Below are positions 28,412 to 38,629 of a stretch of DNA of 64,000 nt, in pieces. A program made the position numbers and the translations under genes. Positions within the stretch are counted from its first letter, which is position 1. Each line of letters starts with the position of its first letter. This stretch comes from Nitrosomonas sp. (lineage in GTDB: Bacteria > Pseudomonadota > Gammaproteobacteria > Burkholderiales > Nitrosomonadaceae): NCBI RefSeq assembly GCF_019752415.1, contig NZ_JAIEME010000015.1, forward strand, positions 1 to 64,000, in the 5' to 3' direction. A model generated the notes under the pieces. The model had not been told where the DNA came from. It saw only the letters and a program-made list of their open reading frames with translations, and ran no database searches.

Positions 28412-31400
28412 TTATTTTCTTATCAATTCAGACAAATGATTGAGCAATTCATCCTCTTTATAAGGCTTACCAAGAAATATATTCACCCCCAGATCCTTGG
28501 CGATTTTCCGGTGTTTTTCCGCGGTTCTTGAGGAGATAATAATCATCGGGATATGTGCCGTTTCCGGGTTCGCACGTACCCATTCAATCAATTCAAAACC
28601 ATTCATTTTAGGCATTTCCAAATCGATCAGCATGACATCCGGAATACTGTCCTGAAGAATTTCAATTGCTTCCTTGCCATTCTTGGCAATCAACACCTCA
28701 CAACCTTCACGTTCCAACAAGCGGCAGGTTACCTTGCGCACCGTCAATGAATCATCCACCACCATAATCGTAGGTGCTGCGTTGGTTCTCTTTTGCGTGA
28801 TTGCCGTGAGTTCTGGCAGCGGAGTATTGAGCGCTTTCTGAACATCGGTGCGTTGTATCAGTTTCACTGGATTCAGGATCAGAATGACTTCACCATCTCC
28901 GGTAATCGTAGCGCCTTCAACACCGGGCGCATGCGCAAGCTGTGAACCGATATTCTTGACCACTACTTCGGTGTTACCGATTAGCTCATCGACATGCACG
29001 GCAAGATATTGTGTCCCGCTGTGCAGGAATAACACTTGGCTATGTTTGGTGATTTCCGGAATATGATCTGTCTGACCCAGCAAATGCGACAAATGGGAGA
29101 ACAAGTATTTCTTTCCATTAAACTCGATCTGTCGATCCTGATAGATTGTTTTCAGCGTATCGGGATCGAATTCCCGGTTATGTTCGACAATAAAAGCAGG
29201 AATCGCATAGATTTGTTTACCGGTGCGGACCATGAATGTTTGTGCAACGGACAACATAAGCGGTAAATAAATTGTGAACGTTGTTCCCTGATCCGGAACA
29301 GACTGAACACTGATTCGGCCACCGAGCATCGAAATTTCATTTTTGACGATATCCAGACCAATTCCGCGACCGGAAATTCCGGTGATGGAATCAGTTGTTG
29401 ATAAGCCTTGGATGAAGATCAGTGACATCGCCTTGTCATCATCCAAGATCTCATTTTCCTGGATCAAGCCAAGCCGTTGCGCTTCCTCACGGATGCGCGG
29501 CAAATTCAGACCACGACCATCGTCACTCAGCGTGATGATCACTTCGTTGCCTTCCTGACGCAGGTGGATAGCGACTTTCCCTATTTCAGGCTTTCCTGCT
29601 TGCTGTCTTAGCACTGGCTCTTCGATGCCGTGAGCTATCGCATTACGCAGCAAATGTTCGAGAGGGGGATTAATTTTCTCTAATACACTGCGATCAATTT
29701 CAATTTCTGCACCTTGTATTTCAAGATTGGCTTTTTTATTCACATGGTCAGCTACTTGCCGCGCGATACGATAATAACGTTCAGCATAATTACCAAAAGG
29801 TATCGTGCGAATTTGCAGCAAAGATTGCTGGAGCTGGCGGTTAATTACGGATTGCTGCGTGACGGCTTCTTCCGCGACCGTTTGTGTTGCCCGTAAGCTT
29901 TTTTGCACGGTGATAATATCATCGACACTTTCGGCCATCAGCCGCGTCAGTTCCTGGAAGCGGGAGAATCGATCAAATTCGAGCGGATCAAACGCAGGCT
30001 CGCTTTCATGCCGCTGCGCAAGATGCGATTGCATTTGTGTTTCCGCCTGAATCTCCACTTCGCGCAACTGGTCGTGCAAGCGGTGCGTGCTTTCAGTCAG
30101 ATCCTGCAGTGATTGTTTAAAATTGTTGAGCTGCGCTTCAATTTTGAAACGCAGCATGCTGGCTTCGCCGGAATCATTAATCAGGCGATCAATCAACTCG
30201 GAGTTAATACGCAAAATGGTTTTTGCCTGAAGCAGCTCGGATTTCTCGGGCACCACATCGACTGACTCAATCCTCTCCGTAGCGCCCTGATTGACTGGAA
30301 GTGGCAGTACCTCAATGCGTTGAAGCTGTTCAATTTTAACGCTGATAGCATCAAATTCACTTTCGAGCTGGTCCAGCGCGGGGTCGGAAATGTTGCGTTC
30401 ATGAAAAGCTGCTTCCACATGACTTTCCATTGCATGGATCAATTCACCAAGCTGCAACGCTCCCGTCATGCGGGCACTGCCTTTCAAGGTATGCAACAAT
30501 CGCAGTAGTGCATGATGAATATCTTCGTCTTGCGGCAGCATGCGCCAGGCGCGCAATTTACCGCCCATTTGCGGAATGATGTCTTGCGTTTCTTCCAGAA
30601 ACACCGGAAGCAGCTCAAGATTGATCTGATCAACTGCTTCGGCTGCAAACGGCACAGGCTGTACAGGCTTAGTTTTTGTTTCGCTGGGTGAGGAATCCGG
30701 GAATACGGCTGGTTCTTCCGCTTCGGCTTCAAACGAGGCGTCTATGTCAACAAGACTGCTAGCCGTTGTTGCTGAATCCATCCCCTGTGTTTCGATTGCT
30801 TTTTCACTGGTTAATAGCGCTTTTGCTAAAAGCAACAATTCACTGGCATCAACCTCTGTTGCGCCCTGTTCACGCAGATTCCTGCACCACTCGCCATAGG
30901 CCTGATGCGTGCGCGTGATTAAGCTTATTAATGGATCGGAAACCGATCTTTTTTCAGTGAGCCAATGACTCAGCACTTGTTCCAAGCGCCAGGCCACTTC
31001 ACTCATCTTCTCCAGCTTGACCATGCGGCCACTGCCTTTGAGTGTATGAAATCCACGCTGTAAAGCAGTTAGAGACTCACGACCGGTAGCATTGATCCGG
31101 CACTTCTGCAGTTCAGTAGCAATACTTGCCAGAACTTCCTCCGCTTCTTCCAGGAAAATAGCGAGCAATTCCGGATCGACACCGGCGCTGGGGCTTGCCG
31201 CTTTAACGGCTGCTATATCTGGCTTTGCCGCGACTGCAGGTTTTGGCACAGTCGTTTGCGGCGGTAACGGTGCGCTGGCGGGAATTGTTGCAATCTGAAA
31301 AAGCTCAATCGCTTCTTCGACAATCTGCTGACTCTCGGGTTGCCCGCTTCTGAGCGCTTCAATAAAGAAACCCAGACTGCTTAATCCATCCACCAGCAAG

Positions 31401-33001
31401 ATCTGTTCTGTCTCAACAATTTCATGGCCCGGCTTTAACAGTTTCTCGACCAGGTTCAGGCAATGATGCAGCAAAGTGTGCGCACGTTCCAAATCCAGCA
31501 TGACCAACGCGCCGAAGATTTGTTTGAATAAACCAGGCAGCACGGACAATTCTGCACGTTTGGCGGGTTCAAAAAAGAATTTATCCAGAATGGTCTCGAT
31601 TTGCCCCAGATTGGTCAGAATTTCCTGTGCAACCTGCGCCAGTAATTCTTTTTCCTGTGATGTACTTTCTAACACAGTAAACGCCGGAGCATGCGGCAAC
31701 TCGCTGACATTGACATCACCCTCAGTAATGCCACGCAGACGAGCGGCAATCACATCGATCTGCTGAGAGATATCCGGGGGCAGCTTGTTAAAGTCATCGA
31801 TAATACTTTCAACCAGTAACAAAGCGGTCGCCATTTCCATCGCCAGCTCTTCACTGGCATCCTGAGGCTGATCATGTAAATATGTAACGGTGCTATCAAT
31901 GGCATCGATTAATTTCACTAACGGCGCGCATTCGGTTTGCTGCGCTTGATGATTGAGCCAATCAATGTATTCAAGTAACGAGGCCAGACTTTCCTGGTGC
32001 CCCGCACAAAATTCACGCCAGATATCATTCGCCTGCATCAGCGTATTTCGTAGCCTATCCAAAATGGGACGCAAGGCTTCCGACTGTTCAAAAGTCAGCG
32101 TATCCTGGTCTGACGTCAGACCAGGCCAGGTATAACTGTTCTTGATATCGCTGATGCGCTGACTGGCTGATTCGCTGTGGGCAATGTGGTACAGCAATTC
32201 ACGCATCAACGGTGCAGTGTTGCCCAGGGTTCCAGCGGCAAGATGACGTATGGTTTGTTCAATCTTCCCGCACAGGCGGCGCACCGGAAGATCGATTTGA
32301 TTGCTTTCCAGATACAATAAATCCTCGAGAAAACCCGCGGCTGCCCACCAGAATGCGCGCCCTTCAATAGTTCCCGGAAATTCTTCAAGCTGATTGACTG
32401 CCGCGGCCATTTTCTGCAAACCGTCTTTATTCGATGGATCACGCAACCACGTAAGCAGTCCGGCCTGATACTCGGCGCCCAATTGTTTGGCTAAGGATTT
32501 AGCCGTTAAAGCATCAATATGCGTTGATTCCGCCTTTAATGCCGGGTTAGCCGTTAACCGCGGGAAAAATAAGTCGCTCTCGGGCGCATTTTCAAAACCA
32601 TACACTTGCATCAACCCACGATACGCTGGAAACAGACGTAGCGGATTTTCTTCCACACCGTCAATCAGCTCATTCAGGTAATAAAGCAATGCCTGGGTGG
32701 ATTGTTTCAGCGCATCGAAAATCGGCGGACTGGGTTCAATCTTCTTGCTGATGAGCGCTGCAACCAATTGCTCCATCTTTTCAGTGACGATGGTGATGCT
32801 CGTCAGATTCAGCATCTCCAGCAAGCCGTCCAATTGATGGATATAATTCATGCAATCTCTGATTAGCTTGTCATTGCCAGGATGCTTGCTATAAACATCC
32901 AGATTCTGGTCAATCAAAGCGAATACTTGATAGATTCCGTCCTTGATTCCGATAATCGAGGCAATATTAAGTTTGGGTTGTGCGCTCATTTTTAATACCA
33001 T
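28412..33001 (-). CDS. ChpA/PilL-type chemosensory hybrid kinase (multiple Hpt-CheA-CheW-REC)
   Basis: 1529 residues. In Pseudomonas-type Pil-Chp systems ChpA takes signals from PilJ and controls type IV pilus twitching and cAMP or c-di-GMP. The N-terminal about 500 residues are Hpt-like helical bundles. Phosphorylatable Hpt motifs are FHTLKGSGRMVKL (near 652) and LLHTLKGSARMTGA (near 837). The kinase has N box LEHLLRNAIAHGIEEP, DDGRGLNLPRIR and GISGRGIGLDIVKNE. A CheW-like domain follows. The terminal receiver has VVDDSLTVRKVTCRLL with the phospho-Asp in DVMLIDLEMPKMNG (near 1458). It lies downstream of pilJ with a 140-bp miniature element between them. PilG, PilH and PilI are not in the window. 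Confidence 0.92.
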   Translation of the reverse strand: MVLKMSAQPKLNIASIIGIKDGIYQVFALIDQNLDVYSKHPGNDKLIRDCMNYIHQLDGLLEMLNLTSITIVTEKMEQLVAALISKKIEPSPPIFDALKQSTQALLYYLNELIDGVEENPLRLFPAYRGLMQVYGFENAPESDLFFPRLTANPALKAESTHIDALTAKSLAKQLGAEYQAGLLTWLRDPSNKDGLQKMAAAVNQLEEFPGTIEGRAFWWAAAGFLEDLLYLESNQIDLPVRRLCGKIEQTIRHLAAGTLGNTAPLMRELLYHIAHSESASQRISDIKNSYTWPGLTSDQDTLTFEQSEALRPILDRLRNTLMQANDIWREFCAGHQESLASLLEYIDWLNHQAQQTECAPLVKLIDAIDSTVTYLHDQPQDASEELAMEMATALLLVESIIDDFNKLPPDISQQIDVIAARLRGITEGDVNVSELPHAPAFTVLESTSQEKELLAQVAQEILTNLGQIETILDKFFFEPAKRAELSVLPGLFKQIFGALVMLDLERAHTLLHHCLNLVEKLLKPGHEIVETEQILLVDGLSSLGFFIEALRSGQPESQQIVEEAIELFQIATIPASAPLPPQTTVPKPAVAAKPDIAAVKAASPSAGVDPELLAIFLEEAEEVLASIATELQKCRINATGRESLTALQRGFHTLKGSGRMVKLEKMSEVAWRLEQVLSHWLTEKRSVSDPLISLITRTHQAYGEWCRNLREQGATEVDASELLLLAKALLTSEKAIETQGMDSATTASSLVDIDASFEAEAEEPAVFPDSSPSETKTKPVQPVPFAAEAVDQINLELLPVFLEETQDIIPQMGGKLRAWRMLPQDEDIHHALLRLLHTLKGSARMTGALQLGELIHAMESHVEAAFHERNISDPALDQLESEFDAISVKIEQLQRIEVLPLPVNQGATERIESVDVVPEKSELLQAKTILRINSELIDRLINDSGEASMLRFKIEAQLNNFKQSLQDLTESTHRLHDQLREVEIQAETQMQSHLAQRHESEPAFDPLEFDRFSRFQELTRLMAESVDDIITVQKSLRATQTVAEEAVTQQSVINRQLQQSLLQIRTIPFGNYAERYYRIARQVADHVNKKANLEIQGAEIEIDRSVLEKINPPLEHLLRNAIAHGIEEPVLRQQAGKPEIGKVAIHLRQEGNEVIITLSDDGRGLNLPRIREEAQRLGLIQENEILDDDKAMSLIFIQGLSTTDSITGISGRGIGLDIVKNEISMLGGRISVQSVPDQGTTFTIYLPLMLSVAQTFMVRTGKQIYAIPAFIVEHNREFDPDTLKTIYQDRQIEFNGKKYLFSHLSHLLGQTDHIPEITKHSQVLFLHSGTQYLAVHVDELIGNTEVVVKNIGSQLAHAPGVEGATITGDGEVILILNPVKLIQRTDVQKALNTPLPELTAITQKRTNAAPTIMVVDDSLTVRKVTCRLLEREGCEVLIAKNGKEAIEILQDSIPDVMLIDLEMPKMNGFELIEWVRANPETAHIPMIIISSRTAEKHRKIAKDLGVNIFLGKPYKEDELLNHLSELIRK

Positions 33002-33032
33002 CTATTCCCAATTGAAATCTTAATCAACATTA

Positions 33033-33172
33033 GGGCATCTCTATATATCCAAGTTTTGTCATAACACTTTGTTGCTCTCAAAAAAGCTTCCTTGCATAGC
33101 GTACTTGCACTGCGTAACCATTTTTTGTTTGTGATTCATGCTGGTTAGGACTTTGAATTTTTAGAGGTGCCC
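33033..33172. mobile_element. 140-bp MITE-like element at the pilJ stop
   Basis: Terminal inverted repeats GGGCATCTCTA (33033-33043) and TAGAGGTGCCC (33162-33172), one mismatch. Both ends are bordered by ATTA (33029-33032 and 33173-33176), a candidate 4-bp target duplication; the right copy contains the pilJ stop codon. No coding capacity. The GGGCACCTCTAAAAATTC end resembles termini of IS5-like elements, so this may be an internal-deletion derivative (inference). Confidence 0.75.
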
Positions 33173-33173
33173 A

Positions 33174-35282
33174 TTACACCTTGAAATTGGATACCGATGC
33201 TTTCAGCTCAGATGCAAAACCAGTAATCTGTTTGATTGACCCCGTGGTTTTCAATGTCCCTTCCGTATTCTGCCGGGTAATATGAAGAATCTCTTCCATA
33301 TTGGCAACTACCTTATGCGCTGCTCGTGTTTGGGTATTCGTGACATCAAAAATATTGGTAACCAGTTGAGCCAGTTGCTTTGAAACTTCTTCTATTTCTT
33401 CCAGCGCCCGCCCGGCTGCATCAGAGCGCTTGGCGCCTTTTGCCACGCCAAGTGTGCTTCTTTCCATCGCTGCGATAGCATCTTGTGTGTCGCCTTGAAT
33501 TGTAACAATCAATTCACAGATTTGCTTGCTGGCTTCTGCTGAGCGTTCAGCCAAACGCTGCACTTCTTGCGCAATCACGGTAAAACCATGTCCGGCTTCA
33601 CCAGCGGCTGTTGCCTGCAGCGCTGCATTTAACGCCAAAACATTCGTCTGATCGGTGATATCGGTGATCAGTGCAACAATTTCACCGATTTCCTGTGAAC
33701 TTTCTCCCAGGCGTTTGATGCGTTTGGAGGTATCCTGAATATATGCGCGGATTTCATTCATTCCGGCAATGGATTCACGCACCGCCGATGTGCCTTTTTC
33801 CGCAGTGGACAACGATTGTTTGGCGACTTTTGCGGATTCTGTTGCCATATCGGATATCTTACTGATGGATTCCGTCATACCGATCACTGCCAGGGTGGTT
33901 TGTTCAATTTTTGCCGTTTGCCGTTGTGCCGCTGTTAATAACCCCGACGAAACATATTGCGCCTGATTAGACGATTTAACAACCAGTGCGCTTGCCTGAT
34001 TGACCTGCTCCACCAGTGTGTGCAATTCTTCAATTGTGCAATTGATGGCATCGGCGATGGCACCGGTCATATGGTTCGTGATATCCGTGCGAACGGTCAG
34101 GTCACCATCGGCGATTCTTTTCATATCATCCAAAAGGGTCACTATTGCTTTTTGCGCCTTCTCAACTTCATTTCTGCTTGCTAAATCTTGATAATGGGCA
34201 TTCCGGCGTACTGACTGGAAAAAAAATATGAGCGCAAGCACTACGCCTGCGCCAAATGTATAAATCAGCGCATTGAATAAAGATACAGTATGCCTATTCT
34301 TCTCTTGGATCTCACCCTCCAGTGCGCGCGTCATATCCAACATGGCCGCACTGTTGTTCGCAACCTCATCCATAGCCAACTGCACAGTAAAAGCTACCGG
34401 TATTTCTTGTTGAATCACCCGCAAGTGATCATCAAATCTTCTCAACAGCGAATAGGCATGAGACAAAAGATCCTGAATGATCTCATCCTTGTTAGAGGCT
34501 GCCCCAAGTCCATTCTGCCCTTGACTTAAGATTTGGATCATTGCTGAGATTTGTGCGTGATCCTGAGCAAGCTGCGCAGTGATTTCTGTCATCGAGAATT
34601 CACTGGAAAGAATCGTGCTAATATTTTTTGCTACGGTACGCGCATGCATTCTTATGGATTCCATCGTGCGTATTTCCTGAGACAGATTGCCGATTTCTGC
34701 CATGCGTCCGATTAATTCTTCGATGCGTCTGGCCAATTGATTCTGCGTAATCTGGATTGTTTTGATGCTGCTGTTTAGCTTAATCGAAGATTCTTTATGG
34801 TTCAAAATCAGAACAATCTTTTTAGCCTCAATCTGCCAGTGTTGCTGATAGGCATTCAGGATTGATGCGAGCGATTGATCTGCGGCTGGAACGATCTTGT
34901 TATGATCATAGATCCCACCCTGAGATAGCAATGCAATATATTGGTTTAACAGATATTGACTGCCCTGTAACTCGGCAAATGCATTCGCATTGCCCATGTG
35001 CACCTGCCGTGCGGCGTTTGACAAACGTAAATGCTGTATCTCCAATTGCGCAACCAATTCCGGTTGAATCGTATGATGCCTGGCTTGATTGACGCTGATA
35101 GCCAGTGTTATCAACAGCAGCACAGTAAAAAGCATCAGGATGCCGCCCATTATCCAGCTAGTGCTTAAAATGGAAGTACTCTTAGAAATACTTTTCTTTG
35201 CCGGTAAGGTAATAACCGGAAGTTTCTTTCCTATGGCAACCATTCTGGTTGTTAAGTCAAATTTAGATAAATTATTTTCCAT
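33174..35282 (-). CDS. pilJ: PilJ-like methyl-accepting chemotaxis protein
   Basis: 702 residues from the ATG at 35282, preferred because GGAG lies 7 bases upstream; a longer frame to 35420 has no support. First membrane helix about 27-55 (SWIMGGILMLFTVLLLITLA), a long periplasmic all-helical sensor region of the PilJ type, second helix near 342-365 (LIYTFGAGVVLALIFFF), HAMP-like segment, and MCP signalling domain with the conserved hairpin tip EIVALITDITDQTNVLALNA. It transmits surface or pilus signals to ChpA, encoded next on the same strand. Confidence 0.9.
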   Translation of the reverse strand: MENNLSKFDLTTRMVAIGKKLPVITLPAKKSISKSTSILSTSWIMGGILMLFTVLLLITLAISVNQARHHTIQPELVAQLEIQHLRLSNAARQVHMGNANAFAELQGSQYLLNQYIALLSQGGIYDHNKIVPAADQSLASILNAYQQHWQIEAKKIVLILNHKESSIKLNSSIKTIQITQNQLARRIEELIGRMAEIGNLSQEIRTMESIRMHARTVAKNISTILSSEFSMTEITAQLAQDHAQISAMIQILSQGQNGLGAASNKDEIIQDLLSHAYSLLRRFDDHLRVIQQEIPVAFTVQLAMDEVANNSAAMLDMTRALEGEIQEKNRHTVSLFNALIYTFGAGVVLALIFFFQSVRRNAHYQDLASRNEVEKAQKAIVTLLDDMKRIADGDLTVRTDITNHMTGAIADAINCTIEELHTLVEQVNQASALVVKSSNQAQYVSSGLLTAAQRQTAKIEQTTLAVIGMTESISKISDMATESAKVAKQSLSTAEKGTSAVRESIAGMNEIRAYIQDTSKRIKRLGESSQEIGEIVALITDITDQTNVLALNAALQATAAGEAGHGFTVIAQEVQRLAERSAEASKQICELIVTIQGDTQDAIAAMERSTLGVAKGAKRSDAAGRALEEIEEVSKQLAQLVTNIFDVTNTQTRAAHKVVANMEEILHITRQNTEGTLKTTGSIKQITGFASELKASVSNFKV

Positions 35283-35430
35283 TATTTTCTCCAGCATTGA
35301 TACGGGCTTGTCTGGATATTCAGTTTTTTGATGACAGACGACACCAGACACGATTGTTGTCGGGTGATAGCTTAACCGCTGAAGTGTGGGGTCAAAAACA
35401 GGATAAGACCTGTAAAACAAGGTCTTTTAT

Positions 35431-35519
35431 AGAGTCTATGAATAGCTGTCAATTCGAGCGAGGTGAGAAATCTATATTATTGATTTCTTAGTATTATTCC
35501 ATCTGTTTGGAATGACAAG
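35431..35519 (+). repeat. Interspersed repeat family 2, diverged copy
   Basis: Aligns with the copy at 28206-28290 (GAGTCTATGAATAGCTGTCA, ...TTTGGAATGACAAG) but with more substitutions. It lies between pilJ and ilvA. Confidence 0.65.
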
Positions 35520-35554
35520 CGCAATTTCTCAGGAGCTGAGATGCTTCGAATTAA

Positions 35555-37066
35555 TTATCCAAGAAATAATTTATAGGCGGGATTCTTGGTCTCGTCCCAA
35601 TAGTGATAACCCAATTGATTCAGGAATGCTTTGAAGTCAGATCTTTCTTCCGGAGGAACTTGAATTCCGATCAGCACGCGGCCATAATCGGCACCATGAT
35701 TACGGTAGTGAAATAGGCTGATATTCCAGTTATGGCTCAGGTTATTCAGAAAATTCATTAGCGCACCGGGACGGTCTGGAAATTCAAAGCGATAAAGAAT
35801 CTCGTTTTTAACATCATGCGCGTGTCCGCCGACCAAATGACGAATATGCAGCTTGGCCATTTCGTTATTGCTCATGTCTTCGGTGGCCAAACCGCTTTGT
35901 TTTAATTCGCTGATCAGTTTCTGGGTTTCTTCCTGATTGCGCACCGATACGCCGACAAAAACATGCGCCACTTTCGGATCGGCATAACGGTAGTTAAATT
36001 CAGTGATGCTTTTGGCACCCAATAAATTACAAAATTTCTTGAAACTGCCGGGTTTTTCCGGAATCGTCACGGTCAACACAGCCTCACGCCGTTCACCGAT
36101 TTCCGCGCGTTCTGAGATATGCCGCAGCCTGTCAAAATTCATATTGGCACCGGATGCAATCGCAACCAGCGTTTTATGCAAGATCTTTTCACGCGCGACG
36201 TACGCTTTGATGCCCGCAACGGAAAGCGCGCCGGAAGGCTCCAATATCGTGCGCGTATCTTCAAATACATCCTTGACTGCCGCGCAAATGGCGTCGGTAT
36301 CGACCAGAATCACTTCGTCGACCAGTTCGCGGCATAAACGGAAGGTTTCCTTGCCCACATGCCGGACCGCCACGCCGTCCGCAAACAAACCAACTTGCGC
36401 CAATCTGACCCGGCGGCCGCTTTGCAATGAACGGTACATCGCATCCGAATCGACCGGCTCGACGCCGATGATTTTGATTTTCGGATACAATCGTTTCACA
36501 TAAGCCGCTATGCCGGAAATCAATCCGCCGCCGCCAATCGGCACAAAAATAGCGTGAATATTCCCGGTATGCTGCCGCAAGATTTCCATGCCAACCGTTC
36601 CCTGTCCGGCAATTACGTCCGGGTCATCGTAGGGGTGAACAAAGGTGGCTTGCTCTACTATTGCCAATTTTATTGCGTGCTCGTAAGCATCGTTATAGGA
36701 ATCGCCATGCAAGGCCACCGTGGCCCCATGCCCCATCACCGCGTTTACCTTGATTTGCGGTGTCGTCACCGGCATCACGATGGTAGCGCTACAGCTCAAC
36801 CGCTTGGCAGCCAATGCCACGCCTTGCGCATGATTTCCGGCAGAGGCCGCAATCACGCCGCGGCTGCGCACCGCAGGCGATAACTTGATCATTTTGTTAT
36901 ACGCACCACGCAACTTGAAAGAAAAGACCTGCTGCAAATCTTCCCGTTTTAGTAACACCTGATTATGGATGCGCCCGGATAAATTGGCAGCAAGCTCCAG
37001 CGGACTCTCGATCGCCACATCATAAACCTGCGCGGTCAGTATTCTTTCTAGGTAATTGTTTTTCAT
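35555..37066 (-). CDS. ilvA: Threonine ammonia-lyase, biosynthetic
   Basis: 503 residues, the long biosynthetic form. It deaminates threonine to 2-oxobutanoate, the first step to isoleucine. The PLP lysine is K51 in FSFKLRGAYNKM; the phosphate loop is VPIGGGGLISGIA; SAGNHAQGVALAAKRL binds substrate. Two C-terminal ACT-like regulatory domains (about 325-500; VLTVTIPEKPGSFKKFCNLL and LYRFEFPDRPGALMNFLNNL) give isoleucine/valine feedback control. It is monocistronic. No leader peptide or T-box is seen in the 237 bases upstream. Confidence 0.96.
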   Translation of the reverse strand: MKNNYLERILTAQVYDVAIESPLELAANLSGRIHNQVLLKREDLQQVFSFKLRGAYNKMIKLSPAVRSRGVIAASAGNHAQGVALAAKRLSCSATIVMPVTTPQIKVNAVMGHGATVALHGDSYNDAYEHAIKLAIVEQATFVHPYDDPDVIAGQGTVGMEILRQHTGNIHAIFVPIGGGGLISGIAAYVKRLYPKIKIIGVEPVDSDAMYRSLQSGRRVRLAQVGLFADGVAVRHVGKETFRLCRELVDEVILVDTDAICAAVKDVFEDTRTILEPSGALSVAGIKAYVAREKILHKTLVAIASGANMNFDRLRHISERAEIGERREAVLTVTIPEKPGSFKKFCNLLGAKSITEFNYRYADPKVAHVFVGVSVRNQEETQKLISELKQSGLATEDMSNNEMAKLHIRHLVGGHAHDVKNEILYRFEFPDRPGALMNFLNNLSHNWNISLFHYRNHGADYGRVLIGIQVPPEERSDFKAFLNQLGYHYWDETKNPAYKLFLG

Positions 37067-37303
37067 AACGGAAGGTGGGTAAATCCAGGTTAACTTTTAG
37101 TCTGGAACTGTAACAGAGATTTTATCACGATCAGGGAAAGCATAAGTTTGCCGTTATGGGAAAGTTCTAATTTTAGAGAATAACCGGTTCAAATTTTCTC
37201 GTGCTTGATCCAAAAGTCATGTATGCCGTATTATCGGCTGATGCGAATGAATGCCAAATTCTCGGTCTTGACTGATCAGGTAATACTGTGCGGATGCTGA
37301 ATT

Positions 37304-38599
37304 TTATTTTGATTTCTGCGATGTGGTTTCTAAAAAACTTAGGGATCGGTTGCTGACGGTCTTGATAAGCTCCGGCAGTGGCATAGGTTTTCCAATAAGG
37401 TAACCTTGGATCACATCACAGCCAAGAGTACACAGACGGTCATAAGTGGCAATATCCTCTACACCTTCAGCAACTACCGATAGATTCAGCCGATGCGCAA
37501 GGCTAATCATGGAATCGACGATCCGGTCATGCGTAGACTTTGTTGTCATATGTTTGACAAATATCATGTCGATTTTAACTTCATCCAAAGGAAGATCTAG
37601 CATACGTGCCATTGAGGAATAGCCCGTTCCAAAATCATCCATCGCGAGTTTTAAGCCCATGTCCTTTAGCTTGTGCAAAGTATCCAGAGTGCCTGAATTA
37701 TTTTCCATGATGGCTGTCTCGGTGAGTTCAATCGTTACATTGCCTGGCGAGACACCCCAAAGTGATAGCCCTTGTGCGACAAGCTCTGTCAATTCCGGGT
37801 CACGCAAATCATCGGCAGAAAAATTGATCGAAATCCCAGCATTTAATCCGGACCTACGGTATTCGGAACATTCTCTTAATGCCGTATGAAATACCCACAG
37901 TGTGAGCTTAGGCATGAGCGCTGTCCCTTCCGCAACCTGTATTAACTTGTCAGTTCGGATTGGACCATGATCTGGGTGATGCCAACGAAGTAAGGCTTCC
38001 GTAGATTCAATTTTTCCACTAGCGAGATTGATTTGCGGCTGATAGCACAAATGCAACTCGCCTGCCTCGATGGCATTACCCAAATCTGACCAGAGATCAA
38101 TTTGGGAAAGAAATGGATCTTTCGTTTCCGCGGCAAAAAGCTTGATGGATTCTTGTTCCAACTTCGCTTGATGTATTGCCAAGCTTGCATCACTCAGTAG
38201 TTGATCTAATGCGGGGCCGCTTTTATTACTCAGGGCTACCCCGATACGTGGTGCCAAGGTTATGTTTCGCTTACCTAAAACAACAGGAGGTATCAAGATT
38301 CTCAGAATCTTATGTGCAGCCAAAATAGCATGTGCATCTGAAAGCAATTCAACCAGTAGGCAGCAAATTTGATAGCGCCCAGTTATTCCAACTAGGCTCT
38401 CTGCATTCAATGCATCTTTGACCTGGCCCGAGACTTGCCGCACAATCGCATCGACTGCATTGAAGCCCAGTACGCCATCAAGCTCGGCTAGCCGTTCAAA
38501 ATTCACTAGCAGCAGCGCATTATGCCGACCAAGGTTATTCGGATCACATAGCTTTCTGGAAGCTGTGTGCAGGAAATCTTGATAAGAAAGCACAGTCAT
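37304..38599 (-). CDS. Degenerate GGDEF plus intact EAL c-di-GMP phosphodiesterase
   Basis: 431 residues. Residues 1-155 have the GGDEF fold but no GG(D/E)EF motif. Residues about 170-425 form an EAL domain with the catalytic set present: TEALLRWHHP, INFSADDL, ELTETAIMEN, AMDDFGTGYSSM, VKIDMIFVKH, VAEGVED and VIQGYLIGKPMP. So it should hydrolyse c-di-GMP to pGpG, with the GGDEF-like part as a possible GTP sensor. There is no membrane segment. It lies 30 bases after the HD-GYP-like gene, probably in one operon. Its neighbours pilJ-chpA make a role in surface behaviour plausible. Confidence 0.88.
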   Translation of the reverse strand: MTVLSYQDFLHTASRKLCDPNNLGRHNALLLVNFERLAELDGVLGFNAVDAIVRQVSGQVKDALNAESLVGITGRYQICCLLVELLSDAHAILAAHKILRILIPPVVLGKRNITLAPRIGVALSNKSGPALDQLLSDASLAIHQAKLEQESIKLFAAETKDPFLSQIDLWSDLGNAIEAGELHLCYQPQINLASGKIESTEALLRWHHPDHGPIRTDKLIQVAEGTALMPKLTLWVFHTALRECSEYRRSGLNAGISINFSADDLRDPELTELVAQGLSLWGVSPGNVTIELTETAIMENNSGTLDTLHKLKDMGLKLAMDDFGTGYSSMARMLDLPLDEVKIDMIFVKHMTTKSTHDRIVDSMISLAHRLNLSVVAEGVEDIATYDRLCTLGCDVIQGYLIGKPMPLPELIKTVSNRSLSFLETTSQKSK

Positions 38600-38629
38600 A
38601 GAGAAATTTTGGCGGCAAGTCTCGGTAAT

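Noticed and set aside
37067-37303. Riboswitch or leader peptide before ilvA
   Set aside because: No run of Ile/Val/Leu codons in a short frame and no T-box or attenuator structure could be recognised.
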